Part shown: piece after piece, positions 21,113 through 31,308 of the stretch
Numbering within the stretch: the first letter of the stretch is position 1
Layout of the letters: each line of letters starts with the position of its first letter
Source: Desmodus rotundus
Lineage: Eukaryota; Chordata; Mammalia; Chiroptera; Phyllostomidae
DNA length: 64,000 nt
Direction: 5' to 3'
Assembly (NCBI RefSeq): GCF_022682495.2
Contig: NC_071398.1
Span: 13,770,934-13,834,933, forward strand
Program-made: the position numbers and the translations under genes
The notes under the pieces: model-generated
The model's database searches: none
What the model was told of the DNA's origin: nothing
The model's input: the letters and a program-made list of their open reading frames with translations, nothing else

Positions 21113-23017
21113 TCCGGCTGCCCGCGGTCCCCAAACAACGCCCTGGAGGCTCGCCCCTACATCAGAATGTTGCCCACCGTTCCTGATATGGTCCCTTCTC
21201 AGGCAGGAAAATTGAATGGATTTAATGCGCAGCACGAGTGGCATTTGGAATAATTCCCCCAGCCCCCACATCTGGAAGTTTAAAGGCTATATCAAAACTC
21301 TTATTGAACCATTCAGAGAGCACAATCTTCTTGAAATTACATCACAATCTCTTTTAAAGGGGCCAGCAGAATAGAACCCAGAGGACACCACTTTCAAATG
21401 GGGCCATTTGAGAAATGATAGCTTTTGCTCCCGAAATACTTCTCTCCCCCGAGGCTGCGTCGCCTGGCTAGCCCGGGGTTGTCTGAAGCCACGGGGTGCA
21501 GAGAGCTGCAAGAAGAGGCTCTCCTTTCAGCAGAAAGGCAACCCGGCTGAGGAAGCCTTTCATTCCCGTTTCTGTGCGACTCTGCCTCTCATCTGGGTGG
21601 GCGGGGGGTCCGGAGGGACAGAAGTGTCGCTACTGAAGTGCACATCTGAAACGGATGCTGGGTGTTTGCAGAGCAAACGCCTCTCAGAGGGAAGTTGAAA
21701 ACTCAACCAGAGAGAGGGAGGAAAAGTGGTCTGCATCTGGCTGGACTGGACTGGGCTCTGCATGCTGGAGCCCACAGGAGGAGAGGTCTGGGGAGGTAGG
21801 GACTGGAGTGGCGGACACTGTGATGCCACCCCGGGGCCCCTCGGCCCGCTCCAGGGGTCACTTGCCAACAACATTCCTACACCCCAACATCTTCCTGAGT
21901 CTCTCTCCTGCGGGATTTCCTGGGCTGCAGGAACATGTTTGGCCTGTGGAAAAGGTAAGCCCAAGGATAGGGGCGTTACTGCTCCAAACGAGACCCTCAG
22001 TCAATGAAGGTGCAGGAGATGGTGGATCAACGTCTCAGCTTCCTTGGCCCCTGGTGGGACAATCCAAGGTGTGTTCTGTGTGTTCTTCAGGAGGTCCCCA
22101 GGGAGAACGAGCCCAGCTGCCCACAGCAGTAAGTCACTCAATGACACCCCATTTGTTAGCTCTGCTCCCTTACTTGTCTCCCCTCCCCTCTCCCTCACAG
22201 CACTTCCTGGGATCACACCCCAAAGAAACCTCCAGATACAGTCACATTTTGAGGTTCTAGGGCTTAGAACTTCCACCTATGATTTGTGTGTGAGAGGGGA
22301 CCCCGAGAGGTGCCCAACTCTGAGCTGAACAGAGAAGGACTCTGATCCCACCACTGGTGAGGTTCCTGGGTGGGGCGGCTTTGGGTTAGAGAGCAAAGCA
22401 ACGAAGGATGATAACGAGGTCAGGAATGAGGAGGTGGCAGGAAGGAGGCTGTGAAGTCTAAGCCACAGCAACTATCTGACCCACCGGTGGGTCTGGTTCT
22501 CTTTCTACAGAAATAAGCTCATAACAGTTGAATCTTTTTCCAGCTCCTGGTTGATTTGTGAAGCGGTCTCAAACGAAGATCATCACTTCCTGAATCACTG
22601 ACAAACGTGAGAGCTCAATTTCTGACACCTGCAGCCGCCACCTCTCCTGATGAACGTTTCCGCCGTGATCTGAGGTGTCCCCCTCTCAGAGCCAGGTGTG
22701 CAGACAAGGAAAGTCCTCACTCGTGTGCCAAAGTCTCCTGCTTCAGTTCTTCCACACTGGCCGTTTTGTCAGGCATTGGCTCTCCCCCCAGATATGTAAG
22801 GATCATCAGTGAGTTAATTCTGAAAACGCACCTTGTAATCCTCACGACACTGGGCACGAAGTGGTCAGCCGTGGAGTTCCGCAACACTGTTTCCAGGGGA
22901 AGCAAAGGGATGTTGCTCAGATGCCATGGGGCCCTTGTTTCTACCCAAAGGAGAATCTGCTTCAGCCCAGGATATAAACAAGGTGTCACCATTACCTCCA
23001 GGCAAAGAGAATGTGTA
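21113..23017. other. Unassigned non-coding DNA with long but unconvincing frames
   Basis: Holds the longest open frame in the window, 21655-22260 (201 codons, plus), and a 179-codon frame at 22607-23146. The first is Ser/Pro/Gly-rich with no domain; the second runs into the mariner. No repeat was recognised. The AT-richer part at 21280-21400 is a weak conserved-element candidate. Confidence 0.45.
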
Positions 23018-23566
23018 CTGTGTTGGCCAAAAAGTCCATTTAGTTTTTTCCGTAAAATAAAAGACACAGTTTTTATTTTCACCAATAACTTTATTGATGT
23101 GGATATTTTGGGTATGTTGGCTATTTCCCACATGGTAGAACATTAATTGTTCTCAATTAATGTCTCATTTGATCGCTATCAACTTTGACTGGTCTCCCCG
23201 GCCGTGGAGCATCGTCAGCAAGAAATCTCCAGCACAAAACTTCGCAAACGACTTTTGATATGTCGGATCAGTCACAGCACCTTCTCCATACACCGCACAA
23301 ATCTTTTTTTGCATTTCAGTTGTGTTTTTATCTTTCTTGAAATAATAAAGCATGATATGCTGAAAATGTTACATATTTTCTTCCATCTTCAATATTTAAA
23401 TGACTAGACAAAAATACATTTTGATAAATTTTTTTTACACGCAGGCTAATGTGACAGCTCTCACAATACAATCTAACAAAATAGTTTTGAATGACGTTGA
23501 AGACAACTTAGCACTACCAGAGCCACCTTACAAGAAAAAACCAAACAACGCTTTTGGCCAACCCAG
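23018..23566 (-). mobile_element. Mariner MITE-like deletion derivative, complete ends
   Basis: 549 bp with TA at both flanks (23016-23017, 23567-23568) and about 30-bp terminal inverted repeats: left 'ctgtgttggccaaaaagtcc', right (reverse complement) 'ctgggttggccaaaagcgtt'. The 5' leader is at the high-coordinate end, followed by the start of a transposase frame (23353 down). The catalytic domain is missing and the sequence jumps to the 3' end. Recognisably the irritans-type mariner known in several mammals; low divergence suggests a fairly young age. Confidence 0.92.
23112..23353 (-). pseudogene. Mariner transposase, N-terminal relic
   Basis: From an ATG at 23353 the frame reads MLYYFKKDKNTTEMQKKICA and on through a helix-turn-helix region (..YGEGAVTDPTYQKSFAKF..GDF..) to a stop at 23165, 62 codons. 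One shift before the stop moves the homologous frame; ETLIENN then continues for a few codons at about 23138-23160. This is the paired HTH DNA-binding end of a mariner transposase. All three catalytic acidic residues lie in the deleted part, so it cannot transpose itself but could be mobilised in trans if a partner existed. Confidence 0.88.
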
Positions 23567-23964
23567 TATCTCTCAGACAGACTGCAGTCTTCAGAGAAAA
23601 CCTAAACTGAGGGATCAGACTGAAGAGAGCTGCAGAAAGCTGCCCCGTCACATGTGGGTATCAGAGAGACACAGAGAAAAACAGTCCATGAGCCCAGGGC
23701 ACTCAGCAACCAGGTGTCGGAAACTTCTGAGTAACTGGCATTTGACCAAGAAACATATCTTTCAACAGTGAAGGTAGAAACGTTTTGCTAAAATATCTCT
23801 GTCTTTTAACTGGACTAAGCTTCCCCCAATATTGAGGGTGATTCAGGGCTTGCAGGGTCTCAGATTCCTCCCTCCCAACCCACAGAGAAATAGAACCACC
23901 CCCACTAAAGGAACAGCAGAGGCTCCAGACCATTACTTCAGGGCTGCCAGGGACGCTGCCTAAT
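23567..23964. other. Unassigned non-coding DNA
   Basis: No feature recognised between the mariner and the next MIR. Confidence 0.45.
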
Positions 23965-24110
23965 GTCCACTGGCCTCCGAGTCAGGAAGACTTGGGCTCC
24001 AGTTCCAGCTCCACCCCATGCGGGCCGGGTGACCTCAGGCAAATCACTTCACCACCCTGGGCTCAGTTTCCTCTCTTAGCGTCCCTGAAATGTCAAACTC
24101 TGATCAGCTT
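23965..24110 (+). mobile_element. MIR SINE (sense)
   Basis: 'ccgagtcaggaagacttggg' 'ctccagttccagctccaccc' ... 'gggtgacctcaggcaaatca' 'ctt' ... 'ctcagtttcctctcttagcg' is the MIR body from its 5' third through the core. Confidence 0.85.
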
Positions 24111-24219
24111 CTTGAGCTGCCCGGAACACAATAGATATCTATGCCCATTTCCTTTTTATTCCTCTGCCTTCAACAACGTCTCTCTGCCTTTTACCCCATT
24201 GGGCAGTTAGATCTTCATT

Positions 24220-24590
24220 CCTTTAACATAACTATTTCGGTTCTTGGTAAAAGGAGAGTAAGGAATGTTCCCAAAGCAGGGAGCATTTGAACTAGTCCTC
24301 CAAGGATGAGCAGGCATTTTCCAGGTAGACAAATGGGGAGGGAATTCCAGGAATTCTGGGAGGATGGAAATCACTTATGCAAAAGCGCAAGGGGCTGGGA
24401 AAAGCAAACCCTCTCAGGAGCCTGCAGGGCAGGAAGCGTGATGTGAGGGTAACGGGACTGGAGATGAGAGAGAAAGGGCTGATGGAACAGCTCGTGGAAG
24501 GCACTGAATGCCACACGGAACAGACTTCCTGGCAGTGGTGGGGAGCAATCAGAGGTTTTTCAATGGAGAAATAAAGAGACCAGATGAATT
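24220..24590 (+). mobile_element. Ancient mammal-wide repeat (unresolved)
   Basis: 'catttgaactagtcctccaa' 'ggatgagcaggcattttcca' 'ggtagacaaatggggaggga' and 'gcaaaagcgcaaggggctgg' follow the internal pattern (ttgagcagagacctgaagga..gcattccaggcagaggga..gcaaaggccctgagg) of the same class as at 19.09 kb. Confidence 0.6.
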
Positions 24591-25839
24591 TCTTTGAAAG
24601 ATCACTCACTCCAGGCAGCAGCTAGAAAGTTGGAGTGTTGGGAAGAAAGAGACAATGCAACCCCTTAAGGTATTTTGGCGAAAGCCCAGCTGACACATGA
24701 GGAGTCTCGGGTTTGGGACTGAAGGCTGGGAGATGGTGAAGAGGCTGGATTGGCCGGGGTGGAGGGTGGGTGGCTGGGGCAGATGGATGGTGCTAGGAGG
24801 CAGCGCCCCAGCACACTCCCTCAGGTTGCCTCTCCCTTCTGCACAGCCCCTTGGCTGTGACCTCAGAGGACACGTCTGGGGCAGAGGGCTGGACCCCACT
24901 CCCCAGCCCAGCAGGAGATGCCCTCCTTCCACCACCGCCCACTCCCACCTCTCCCTGGTGTCCGGCAGCCAGTCTCCCTTGGCTTTATCTTTTTTTTTCT
25001 TTCCCTGTAACATATCAAGCATCCCCTCTTTGCTATTTCAAAGTATCCTCCAACAGAGCACTGACTGACGTCACTCACCCTCCAACAGCTTGCCGGCAGC
25101 CTCCCAAGCTCCTGCACGGCCCCTCCTGAAACCACAACACACACATTCTTCACACACAGCCTCCTCATCAACCGAGCTCTTATCTCCTTCCGGTTGCCAG
25201 CTTAAACTGAGTTATTAAAAACTCCGCTTTGAAAACAGCCTCACTCATTGCAATAATCTCCAGGTTGTAGTTTTCAGCCATCGTCTCTTTGGACCTTTAG
25301 CCCGGGGACTGCATCTGACTAAATCAGATGGTACATTTGTTGCCAACACCTCCCAGCCTGCATCAGGATGCCTTTGATGGAAACTATCTCATCTGTAATC
25401 AGTTTGCTGGGTTACGGGCCCAAATTTCCTCTGCAAAACATCAGGCTGAGAGACTTCGGCCGCACCTCCTCATAGGAAGGCAGCTGTGCTCTGAGAACCT
25501 TCACTCCATCTCCTGAGACTCTGTGGAGTCCAACAGGACCTGGGTTCTAATCCGACACATGCCATCCCAGGGCAGAACTAAGTTTAAGTGTTATCTGAAC
25601 ACACTGTAAAGTGACCATTGTGTTCAGCAAGATAAAAGCGATCATTTCAACCACAAATCACTGCACACCCACCATGTTCCAGCTGCAGAAGGGACCACTG
25701 GTTGTCCTCGTGTGGCTCACATCTGGGTGCGGTGGGGAGCTGGGAGAAAGACTAGAAAATCAATTGCTTACCATCTGAGGTCATGCAGTACTCTGAACGT
25801 GTGGAAGGTGCTCAGCTGGCTAAGCGATGCCCGAGCTCT
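24591..25839. other. Unassigned non-coding DNA
   Basis: GC-rich first half (24700-24970) gives long frames on both strands (24606-25022 minus, 24697-25068 plus) with no domain. Repeat-free AT-richer part at 25190-25460 looks like unique sequence and is a weak conserved-element candidate. Confidence 0.45.
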
Positions 25840-26045
25840 GTTTTTTTTTTATTGTTGTTTAAAAAACACAAAAGTAGGCATTTTTTAATTTAAAAATATG
25901 TTATAAAAACCCAATGCTACTGGAGTCAAGGTAAAATCTACACAATGTTATAAGGGAGCAAAATGAAAATGCACTTAGTGAAGCAGAATAGTGAGCATAA
26001 TATCCTCTCTCCCCCAATCATCACTCTCCCAGGAATTTATTCTAA
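25840..26045 (+). mobile_element. Decayed LINE-like remnant
   Basis: 'taaaaacccaatgctactgg' ... 'ataatatcctctctccccca' 'atcatcactctcccagga' fits an old LINE 3' region (aaaatcccccataaccccaccaccc). Related pieces at 28.38, 42.85 and 57.9 kb. Confidence 0.4.
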
Positions 26046-26364
26046 GTTATAAGGCAAAAGGAATGAAGATGCTTACAAATGTTCAATATGTCATTTTCTA
26101 GTAGAAATGGCCCAGGTAACTGAGCTGCCTCAGCCCAAGAACACAGTAAGTAGTGACTTAAAGTAATTATGGAGACCAGGGACTTGAACTCTGTTTGGGG
26201 TCTCATTTCAAGTCGCAGAGAGACACACGACGTTAGTTCAATAACTACATATGGTCCCTGCACTCAGCATCCTCACCTCCTAGTGGGCTGCGCTTTGAGC
26301 ACCAATAGCCTGAAAGGTTTTCCCTCCACGCTCCCATCCAACTCTGAGCACGACCCTGTGGGGC

Positions 26365-26470
26365 TGACACCGTGATCCCCTTCTTAGCGATGAGGTAACT
26401 GAGGCGCAGAGACACGGATGGATATGCACACAACATGTACCCCAGGGAGTTCTAACCCCAGTCCCCTAAC
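26365..26470 (-). mobile_element. MIR SINE (antisense)
   Basis: 'gatccccttcttagcgatga' 'ggtaactgaggcgcagagac' is the antisense MIR 3'-core pattern. Confidence 0.7.
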
Positions 26471-26576
26471 TCCAGTCCCAGGGCTCTTCCTTATTTCCAT
26501 CACAGAACCAAGTACGATGACCAGAAAAAGCTGCTAACGCCACGGGCGGGTGGGAAGATGTCCCTCTGTCCGGGCT

Positions 26577-26624
26577 GGGGAAGGCCACGGGGAAGACCAT
26601 GGGGAAGGCCGTGGGGAAGGCCGC
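26577..26624 (+). repeat. 12-bp tandem repeat, four units
   Basis: Four consecutive units of ggggaagrccnn (26577, 26589, 26601, 26613). On the minus strand it gives a four-residue FPxA/V periodicity in frame 26466-26840, a coincidence of the repeat. Confidence 0.9.
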
Positions 26625-26849
26625 AAACCCTCCCCCCAAATCCTGCATGTGTCTTTTTGCCACCATATCCAAACCAGACACTGGGAACGGAGACGGTGCC
26701 TGTGTTCCTGCCAAACCACAGCACCTGAAGGTGAGCTGGTTGAAAGGAAACATGTGTAACCACCACAAACAGCCACCTCTAGCACCTCGTTGCTGAGTGA
26801 CCACCAAATGCACGCATTTAAGAGTGGGCACTTCACACACTCTCTTCCA

Positions 26850-27105
26850 CCCACGGGCGCTGAGGCTGTTTCCCCATCTTGGCTACTGTAAACAGTGCTG
26901 CAATGAGCACAGGCATACAAATGCACCTCTGAGATTCTGCCTTTGATTCTCTTGGATGAATATCCAGAAGTGGGGTTACTGGGTCATGTGGTGGTGCTAC
27001 TTTTAATTGTTGAGGCACCTCCATGATTAAAGCTCTATAGTATAGCTCTACGCTGTTTTTCATAGCGGCTGCACCATTTCACATTCCCACCAGCAGGGTT
27101 CCAAG
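26850..27105 (-). mobile_element. L1 ORF2 segment, inverted 5' part of a twin-primed insertion
   Basis: 'catcttggctactgtaaaca' 'gtgctgcaatgagcacaggc' ... 'ttctcttggatgaatatcca' 'gaagtggggttactgggtca' is antisense L1 ORF2. The minus frame 26833-27063 still reads recognisable ORF2 (MEVPQQLKVAPPHDPVTP). It abuts a sense segment of the same L1 at about 27105. Confidence 0.9.
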
Positions 27106-27490
27106 TTCTAAATGCAAACAAGGGAACGTTACCCAGCCTTGGAAGGGAAAGAAATCCCGCCATACATGACAATATGGCTGACCCTGGAGGACACTGTATT
27201 AAATAAAATAAGCCAGACACAGAGGGACAAATGCTGTATGACTTCCCTGATGTGGGGTACCTAAGACAGCCAAGCTCACAGCAGCAGAGAGCAGAACGGC
27301 AGTCTCCAGAGGCTGGGGGAGAGGGAGCGGAGAGCCACTATCCTGCAGGTAGAAGGTTTCAGACAAGCACGACAAATGAGTTCCAGGCACTGGCTGTAGG
27401 ACAACGCACCTACAGTTAACAACACCGCATTGTGCGTTTAAAAATGCATCAAGAGGGTAGACCTCCTGTGAAGTGTTCTTATCACAATTT
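27106..27490 (+). mobile_element. L1MB-type 3' end, sense part of the twin-primed insertion
   Basis: 'gttacccagccttggaaggg' ... 'gtattaaataaaataagcca' 'gacacagagggacaaatgct' 'gtatgacttccctgatgtgg' is sense L1 continuing about 40 bases downstream, in L1 coordinates, of where the inverted piece ends. It finishes with 'gaagtgttcttatcacaat'. Confidence 0.9.
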
Positions 27491-27539
27491 TTTAAGTGTG
27501 TACGGAGGCCAAAGTGTGGAAAAGAAAGAAATCCTGATG

Positions 27540-27760
27540 ACTGGTGTGTCCCCAGAAGGCTTCCTGGAGGAGGTGTCATGGCACATGGGCTTTAAAGAAC
27601 AGGGAAGATGTGCATCAGTGTTTTCAGAGTTCCTAATAGTGGGGGCAAAGGCACAGTATTGAGAGGATGGATGGTTGCTCAAGAATAAAGAGACTAATCA
27701 CAAAAGCTTATTCTGTCCTGGGCCTTGAATGCCAGCTGAGGTGTCTGATGGTGCTTCCTT
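27540..27760 (+). mobile_element. Ancient mammal-wide repeat (unresolved)
   Basis: 'agaaggcttcctggaggagg' 'tgtcatggcacatgggcttt' 'aaagaacagggaagatgtgc' ... 'gcaaaggcacagtattgaga' matches the ggcttcctggaggaggtg..tgagctgggtcttgaagg..gcaaaggc pattern. Confidence 0.65.
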
Positions 27761-27977
27761 GGCAGGGGCGGGTCAGAAAGGCTGAGGCAGGAGCAGAAGG
27801 CGTTCCTGAGGTTGACGCAGGTGCATTAGGAACCCACCGCAAGTGCCACTGCGCAGCCCTGGCCACTTCCACCATCCCCTCCCCCAGACAGGCTCTGAGC
27901 AGGCTTCGAAGTCAGGAACAACTGAGGCACATGCTGAGGGGTCAAGGACGTCCCGCTCCAGCCTGGCGCCCCCTGGA

Positions 27978-28118
27978 CTCTAACGTGTACTCTAACCACC
28001 TGGGAAGCTTATTACAGGTAGATTCAGATTCAGCAAGTAGGGGGCGAGGCCTAAGAATCTGAATTTCTAGCAAGCCCCTGGGTGATGCTGATCCATGGCC
28101 CATACTCTGAGTAGTAAG
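27978..28118 (+). mobile_element. MER5A hAT-Charlie element
   Basis: 'ctctaaccacctgggaagct' 'tattacaggtagattcagat' ... 'aagaatctgaatttctagca' 'agcccctgggtgatgctgat' follows MER5A order (aatcacctggagggcttgttaaaa..gagaatttgcatttctaacaagttcccaggtgatgctgatgctg). Confidence 0.85.
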
Positions 28119-28139
28119 ATGTGTTTGTTTCCTTTCTAG

Positions 28140-28215
28140 TCTCATAATTGTAATCCCAACCAAGCAGCAATGCCTGGCCCACAGTGGGCGCTTCATAAAG
28201 CATTCGTTAATCAAA
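28140..28215 (+). mobile_element. L2-like LINE 3' tail
   Basis: 'agcagcaatgcctggcccac' 'agtgggcgcttcataaagca' 'ttcgttaatc' resembles the L2 terminus (cagtgcctggcacatagtaggcgctcaataaatg). Confidence 0.6.
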
Positions 28216-28379
28216 AGAGTTTAATCCCTTTCACTCCTGTTATCATTTTGATTAAGGAGAGCCCACACACATCAGGGGCCATCTCTCTCCCTGGCACATC
28301 CTCCCACAACCTAAGTGGTAGAATTCAGCATCCCTTTTCCACTCTCTCACACTGTGTCGATGAATGGCTTTAAAAACCC

Positions 28380-28880
28380 TCAGGTTCTTTTCTTTTTTAT
28401 TACACAAACGACATATGTTCGCTGGAAAAAAGTAGGAAAAAAAGATAATTAAAAAGAACAAAAAAAGCCCTGGCCAGTGTGGCTCACTTGGTTGGAGTAT
28501 CGTCCCATAACCAAGAGGCTGCAGGTTTGATTCCTGCTCAGGGCACACACCTAGGTTGCAGGTTCGATCCCCGGGCCAGGCACATACAATCCCCAGTCTG
28601 GGCATGTACAGGAGGCAACCAATCGACGCTCCTCTCTCACATTAATGTTTCTCTCCCTCCCATCCTCTCTCTCTAAAAGCAATGAAAAAATGTCCTTGGG
28701 TGAGGATTAAAAACAAAGAAACTACAACCTGATACACACCCTTTCAGACTCTGTGTGTTATAAAATGAAAGTACACTCTATGTTCTGTATTTTAATTTTC
28801 TCAAATTATGAAGGATATTGCCCATGTCCAACTATTATTTTCATGGCTGCATAATATTTCATTATTTAAAATTATCCTAG
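28380..28880 (+). mobile_element. Decayed LINE remnant split by a VES SINE
   Basis: 'ttttattacacaaacgacat' before the SINE and 'aaattatgaaggatattgcc' 'catgtccaactattattttc' 'atggctgcataatatttcat' after it belong to one old LINE-type 3' region. Confidence 0.5.
28467..28713 (+). mobile_element. VES SINE (bat tRNA-derived), full length
   Basis: Head 'gccctggccagtgtggctca' 'cttggttggagtatcgtccc', B-box-like 'ggtttgattcc' (28524-28534) and a second 'ggttcgatcc' (28561-28570), CT-rich 'ctctctcacattaatgtttc', and terminal 'tccttgggtgaggattaaaa'. This is the best preserved SINE in the window and the strongest taxonomic marker for a bat. Confidence 0.95.
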
Positions 28881-29269
28881 AGTACACGTTTCACAGGCCT
28901 CAAAAAAAAACCCCAAAAAACAAGATCCATGCTGAAGAATGTGTGGGCAAATGTTACAAGCCTTTGAGTTACTGTGAAGTGGCTCAGTGAACAGGGAAGT
29001 CTGAGACAAGAGAGACCAGGAAAGGCCGTATGTATGGCAGTCACTGTTGACCGGATGTATGGCAGGGGGTAGGGGGCGCATTATACGACTGTTACTTTTG
29101 CACACGTTGCTAACTTGCCATAGCAACAGTTTGAAAACAAAAGCGAGGTTCCAATGCGATCTAGGAAGAAGATCCTGAGACAGGGAGAGAGATGAAAAGT
29201 GTTCGAGGTTCATTTTTCACCCCCCCCCCAAAAAGAACAATCTTTCATTTAGGACCATTCAACCCGTCA
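28881..29269. other. Unassigned non-coding DNA
   Basis: No feature except a run of nine C at about 29221-29229 next to an A run. Confidence 0.45.
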
Positions 29270-30080
29270 CTGCAAAATTCCAAGGTCCTTGAGCTGCTGA
29301 ATTGCTCTGAAATAATCTGTCTGTCCTGTCAGAGTGGATTTGCATTTTAAGTGCATGCTTGATGTCACATCCAAATTGGAACTAAATGAGATATGCGGGG
29401 ATGCGGGAGCGCGCTCTGGCCTCGTTGGGGACCACATGGTGTTTGTCCATTTACAGCCCTGAAGACACGCGGGGGCTCAGGAGGGCGGGGGCACAGCCCT
29501 GCCCTGTCTGCGGCTGGTGTGAAACCTGGCCAAGCCAGCTCGCCTCTCGGAGTCTCAGCATCCTAATCTGTAACAGGGAAGCATTTTAACCGAATGAACT
29601 GGACAGCTTCTCTCTGCTCAAAAATAAGTAGGGTTTGCTCTGGGAACGGCTTTCACCACTCTGCTTTGCAATATGCAAATCAGCCGAAGTGGATAATTGG
29701 ACAAAGCTAGTGGGAACAATTTCATAAACTTTGATAACATTAAACAAAGTAATTGTTCAATTATTTCCAACAGTTCAGTTTGGAAAGTACAGCGGGGTGT
29801 AAAGGGGGGGGCGGTCTTTAGAAATTACCTGTGCTTATTAATCATCTTATCCAAGAGAAGCCAAATGAGAAGGAAGACTTGTGGGGGTGTTTTGTTTTAA
29901 TTCTGATTAACTGCCCTTCATCTGAACATTTCTAAGCTGCGCTTTGGTCTTCCTCATGTGAATGTTGACTGAGTTCTGTTATCAGGGTTTTAATTAACAC
30001 CAGGTAGAGAAAGGGAAGCTGGATGACACGCTATTACTTCTGTTTGATTTAAAATCAACGTTGGGGACTCTTCTTCCAGA
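29270..30080. promoter_or_regulatory. Candidate enhancer-like block
   Basis: Mostly repeat-free, AT-rich sequence with clustered factor-type motifs: octamer atttgcat (29338-29345) and ATGCAAAT (29673-29680) preceded at two bases by ctttgca; acaaag (29701), aacaat (29715), TCF/LEF-type ctttgat (29729-29735), and a back-to-back SOX-type pair aacaaagtaattgtt (29743-29757); ttaatta at 29990. No coding frame of note. Function is inference from motif density only. Confidence 0.3.
29480..29590 (+). mobile_element. MIR SINE (sense)
   Basis: 'ggctggtgtgaaacctggcc' 'aagccagctcgcctctcgga' 'gtctcagcatcctaatctgt' 'aacagggaagcattt' follows the MIR core at moderate divergence. Confidence 0.55.
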
Positions 30081-31249
30081 CACTGTTGAAATTGCCGTAT
30101 CTCCTGCATTCCAAGGATGGCTGTTTCATGTAAATGTCATTCCTTCTGTCCAAAATGTTACAACACACACCGGCACAATAGAACTACTGTCTTGTTCTAA
30201 GAGACACGAGGGAGCCGGCAAGCTTTTGATCAGAGGCACGATTCACACATCAAAGTGATACCTCTTCTGTTAAAGTCAGGAATCAAGACTGAATATAGAA
30301 AGGGAGACTTAGCTTTAGCGATAGCCTAGCCTCCTGTGCTGGGAAGGGCCTGAATGTCCAAGACCTAGTCCATCTGCAGAAAACCGGCTGGAGAGGGGCA
30401 TTTGGTACAAGTACATTTACGGCTCCCTAGAGTCAACGTGCTTGTATTCAGTCTGTACGTGTTCCTCCGTGTGGGCTTCTCACCTGGGACTGGAAAACTG
30501 GAGCTGCCGTACCCCCGCCCCAACACATGCACACACAGAGGTAGCAGCTCAGAGCCTTTGGGATACGGTCGACCTGGTTCAGATCCACGCTGTGCCACTT
30601 GCCGGCTCTGGAAATGCTTCATCTTGACCAGGGTGGTGGTAACATAAGTATGTACATGTGAAAAGTCACCCAAATATGCTCTATGAAATATATACCTCAA
30701 TGTAAAAGGTTGCATCCAAATACCGTCACAGCTGAGGCACAGAATTGTTATGGAGATAAAATGAAGCTAAGTCTCGGTGTGCAACATCAGGGTGACTGGG
30801 CCGGGTAAGGAACCAGCTGTCGTTCTTGTTTATGTTGTTCTCCTCGTTACCGTGATCATTTTGGTGCAGTTACATCTGCCCCAGAAATCGGGGTCTAACG
30901 TTCCGCACGTAAGGTGAAGAAATCTGTTGAAACTGTCCTATGAGAACCCCTTAAATCATCCATAAACTCCAGTTTGCCTCATTTGGTACATACAGCCCTG
31001 CCCAGCAGAAGGTGTTACCATGTATCATGGACTCAGTAACCGGCAGGAGTGATAACGAGGGTTGGGTGGAAGAAGCACACCTCAGTAGACAACGGGGTCA
31101 TGGCCAGGAGCTCGCCTGTAAGAGGCTCACAGGTGCCAAGACCAATAGCAGATGAGCTCCGCCACCTCCTCACTCGTGCCTGGAAATGGGTCACTGAGAA
31201 CAGTAGGCATGCTCTCCAGACAAGGCATGTTGCTAATTGTCCTCTCTCT
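30081..31249. other. Unassigned non-coding DNA
   Basis: No gene. A possible diverged MIR at 30570-30720 ('gttcagatccacgctgtgcc' 'acttgccggctctggaaatg'). The rest is unrecognised. Confidence 0.45.
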
Positions 31250-31308
31250 AAATATCTCTCTCTCTCCCCACACCCCTCCTTCCCTCTCTTCCTCTCTCTC
31301 TCTCTCAC
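31248..31308. repeat. Pyrimidine-rich (TC)n tract
   Basis: tctctctctctccccacacc and ctcttcctctctctctctct; the minus frame here is Arg/Glu-rich by composition. Confidence 0.9.

Noticed and set aside
21655..22260. 201-codon open frame, longest in the window
   Set aside because: Ser/Pro/Gly-rich, no domain, no signal or transmembrane pattern, no splice context; expected by chance in GC-rich DNA.
22607..23146. 179-codon plus-strand frame
   Set aside because: Its 3' third is the reverse strand of the mariner; the remainder has no recognisable homology.
27960..27980. CTCF-like 'ggcgccccctgg'
   Set aside because: Only the central half of the motif matches; three of the last positions are wrong.
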